Positions 63,823 to 64,000 of a DNA stretch of 64,000 nucleotides are shown here, piece by piece. The stretch's first letter is position 1; every line of letters begins with the position of its first letter. Where the stretch lies: contig KN805385.1 in assembly GCA_000818945.1 (NCBI GenBank), forward strand, positions 535,671 to 599,670. Direction: 5' to 3'. The notes under the pieces are model-generated. The model searched no databases. It was not told the DNA's origin and saw only the letters and a program-made list of their open reading frames with translations. This DNA comes from Schizochytrium sp. CCTCC M209059. Taxonomy: Eukaryota; Sar; Bigyra; Thraustochytrida; Thraustochytriidae. The translations under genes were made by a program, and so were the position numbers.

Positions 63823-64000
63823 TTACTGGAGTTCCGATGGCGCACAGTGCCGAAGACTGAGCCAGACTAATTTGCTGGACAGCGTAGACTCGGACGTGGT
63901 GCGACTAAAGTCAATATCGACGTCGTCGTCCATGGCCACATTGGGCATGCGCAATGCCGACGCCTCAGGAAGGGGATCTGTGCGCCATTGTGGCGTATAC
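63823..64000 (-). CDS. C-terminal end of an unidentified protein, cut by the window edge
   Basis: On the minus strand a frame is open from base 64000 to a TAA at 63825-63823, giving 58 C-terminal residues. It includes MDDDVDIDFSRTTSES and ends LRHCAPSELQ. The acidic/Ser composition looks like a disordered protein tail. There are too few residues to assign a family. Confidence 0.5.
   Translation of the reverse strand, partial: YTPQWRTDPLPEASALRMPNVAMDDDVDIDFSRTTSESTLSSKLVWLSLRHCAPSELQ

Noticed and set aside
1..64000. Search for tRNA, rRNA, CRISPR arrays and transposon ends
   Set aside because: No cloverleaf-like box A/B pairs, rRNA-like blocks, spaced direct repeats or long terminal inverted repeats were noticed by eye. 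The repeats seen are microsatellites or coding tandem repeats.

Overview
The window is nuclear DNA of a gene-dense, GC-rich, intron-poor eukaryote. The genes are eukaryotic: an ORC3 subunit, a PHAX-type snRNA export adaptor, an RMDN-family protein, a Canopy-type ER protein and B3GNTL1. The only two introns I can place with confidence (116 and 90 bp) have GT..AG borders, and the first has a CTAAC branch site. Intergenic spaces are mostly 0.2-1.5 kb and rich in tetranucleotide microsatellites. A glutamine amidotransferase/aminodeoxychorismate synthase fusion, RS- and Ser-rich linkers and a crinkler-type nuclease would suit a stramenopile, for example a thraustochytrid (Labyrinthulomycetes). That placement is inference. 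No prokaryotic operon signals, CRISPR arrays, rRNA or tRNA genes were seen.

Layout: 1-1743, 3' part of an unrecognised gene with a possible helix-turn-helix; 2085-3766 (-), SAP-like protein with a hidden first exon; 4537-24597, a single intronless frame for a ~6,686-residue multidomain protein; 24949-26844, sirtuin; 27165-29582, ORC3; 30275-31471 (-), Canopy/saposin-like ER protein; 32578-34053, acidic membrane-anchored protein; 34333-35418, coiled-coil protein; 35597-40309 (-), LRR multidomain protein; 41013-42503, RMDN-family TPR protein with a PX-like front; 43019-44020, unknown coiled-coil protein; 44235-47057 (-), two-exon aminodeoxychorismate synthase; 48447-49385, YbeY; 51299-54775, ZYG11-like LRR protein; 54952-55365 (-), secreted CxGGxC-repeat protein; 55994-57298 (-), B3GNTL1-type glycosyltransferase, head-to-head with 57543-58124, PHAX-like; 58477-60128, three small poorly characterised frames; 60533-62471, a PD-ExK nuclease joined by a broken frame to a pseudokinase-like fragment; 62575-63380 (-), a frame-broken basic/coiled-coil gene; 63823-64000 (-), the 3' end of a gene that runs off the window.

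Most neighbours share no pathway. Together they cover replication (ORC3), NAD-dependent deacylation, RNA metabolism (YbeY, PHAX, probable queuosine-tRNA glycosylation), folate synthesis and probable cytoskeletal or ciliary proteins. The two most unusual loci are the giant protein and the right-end region. The giant protein has a C2 domain, about 15 Tudor-like SH3 repeats with RS linkers, six copies of an unrecognised ~66-residue module, about ten EF-hand loops, several PUB domains, a pseudokinase and ARM-like helices. The right-end region looks like fast-evolving accessory DNA, with a crinkler-type nuclease/pseudokinase and two broken reading frames.
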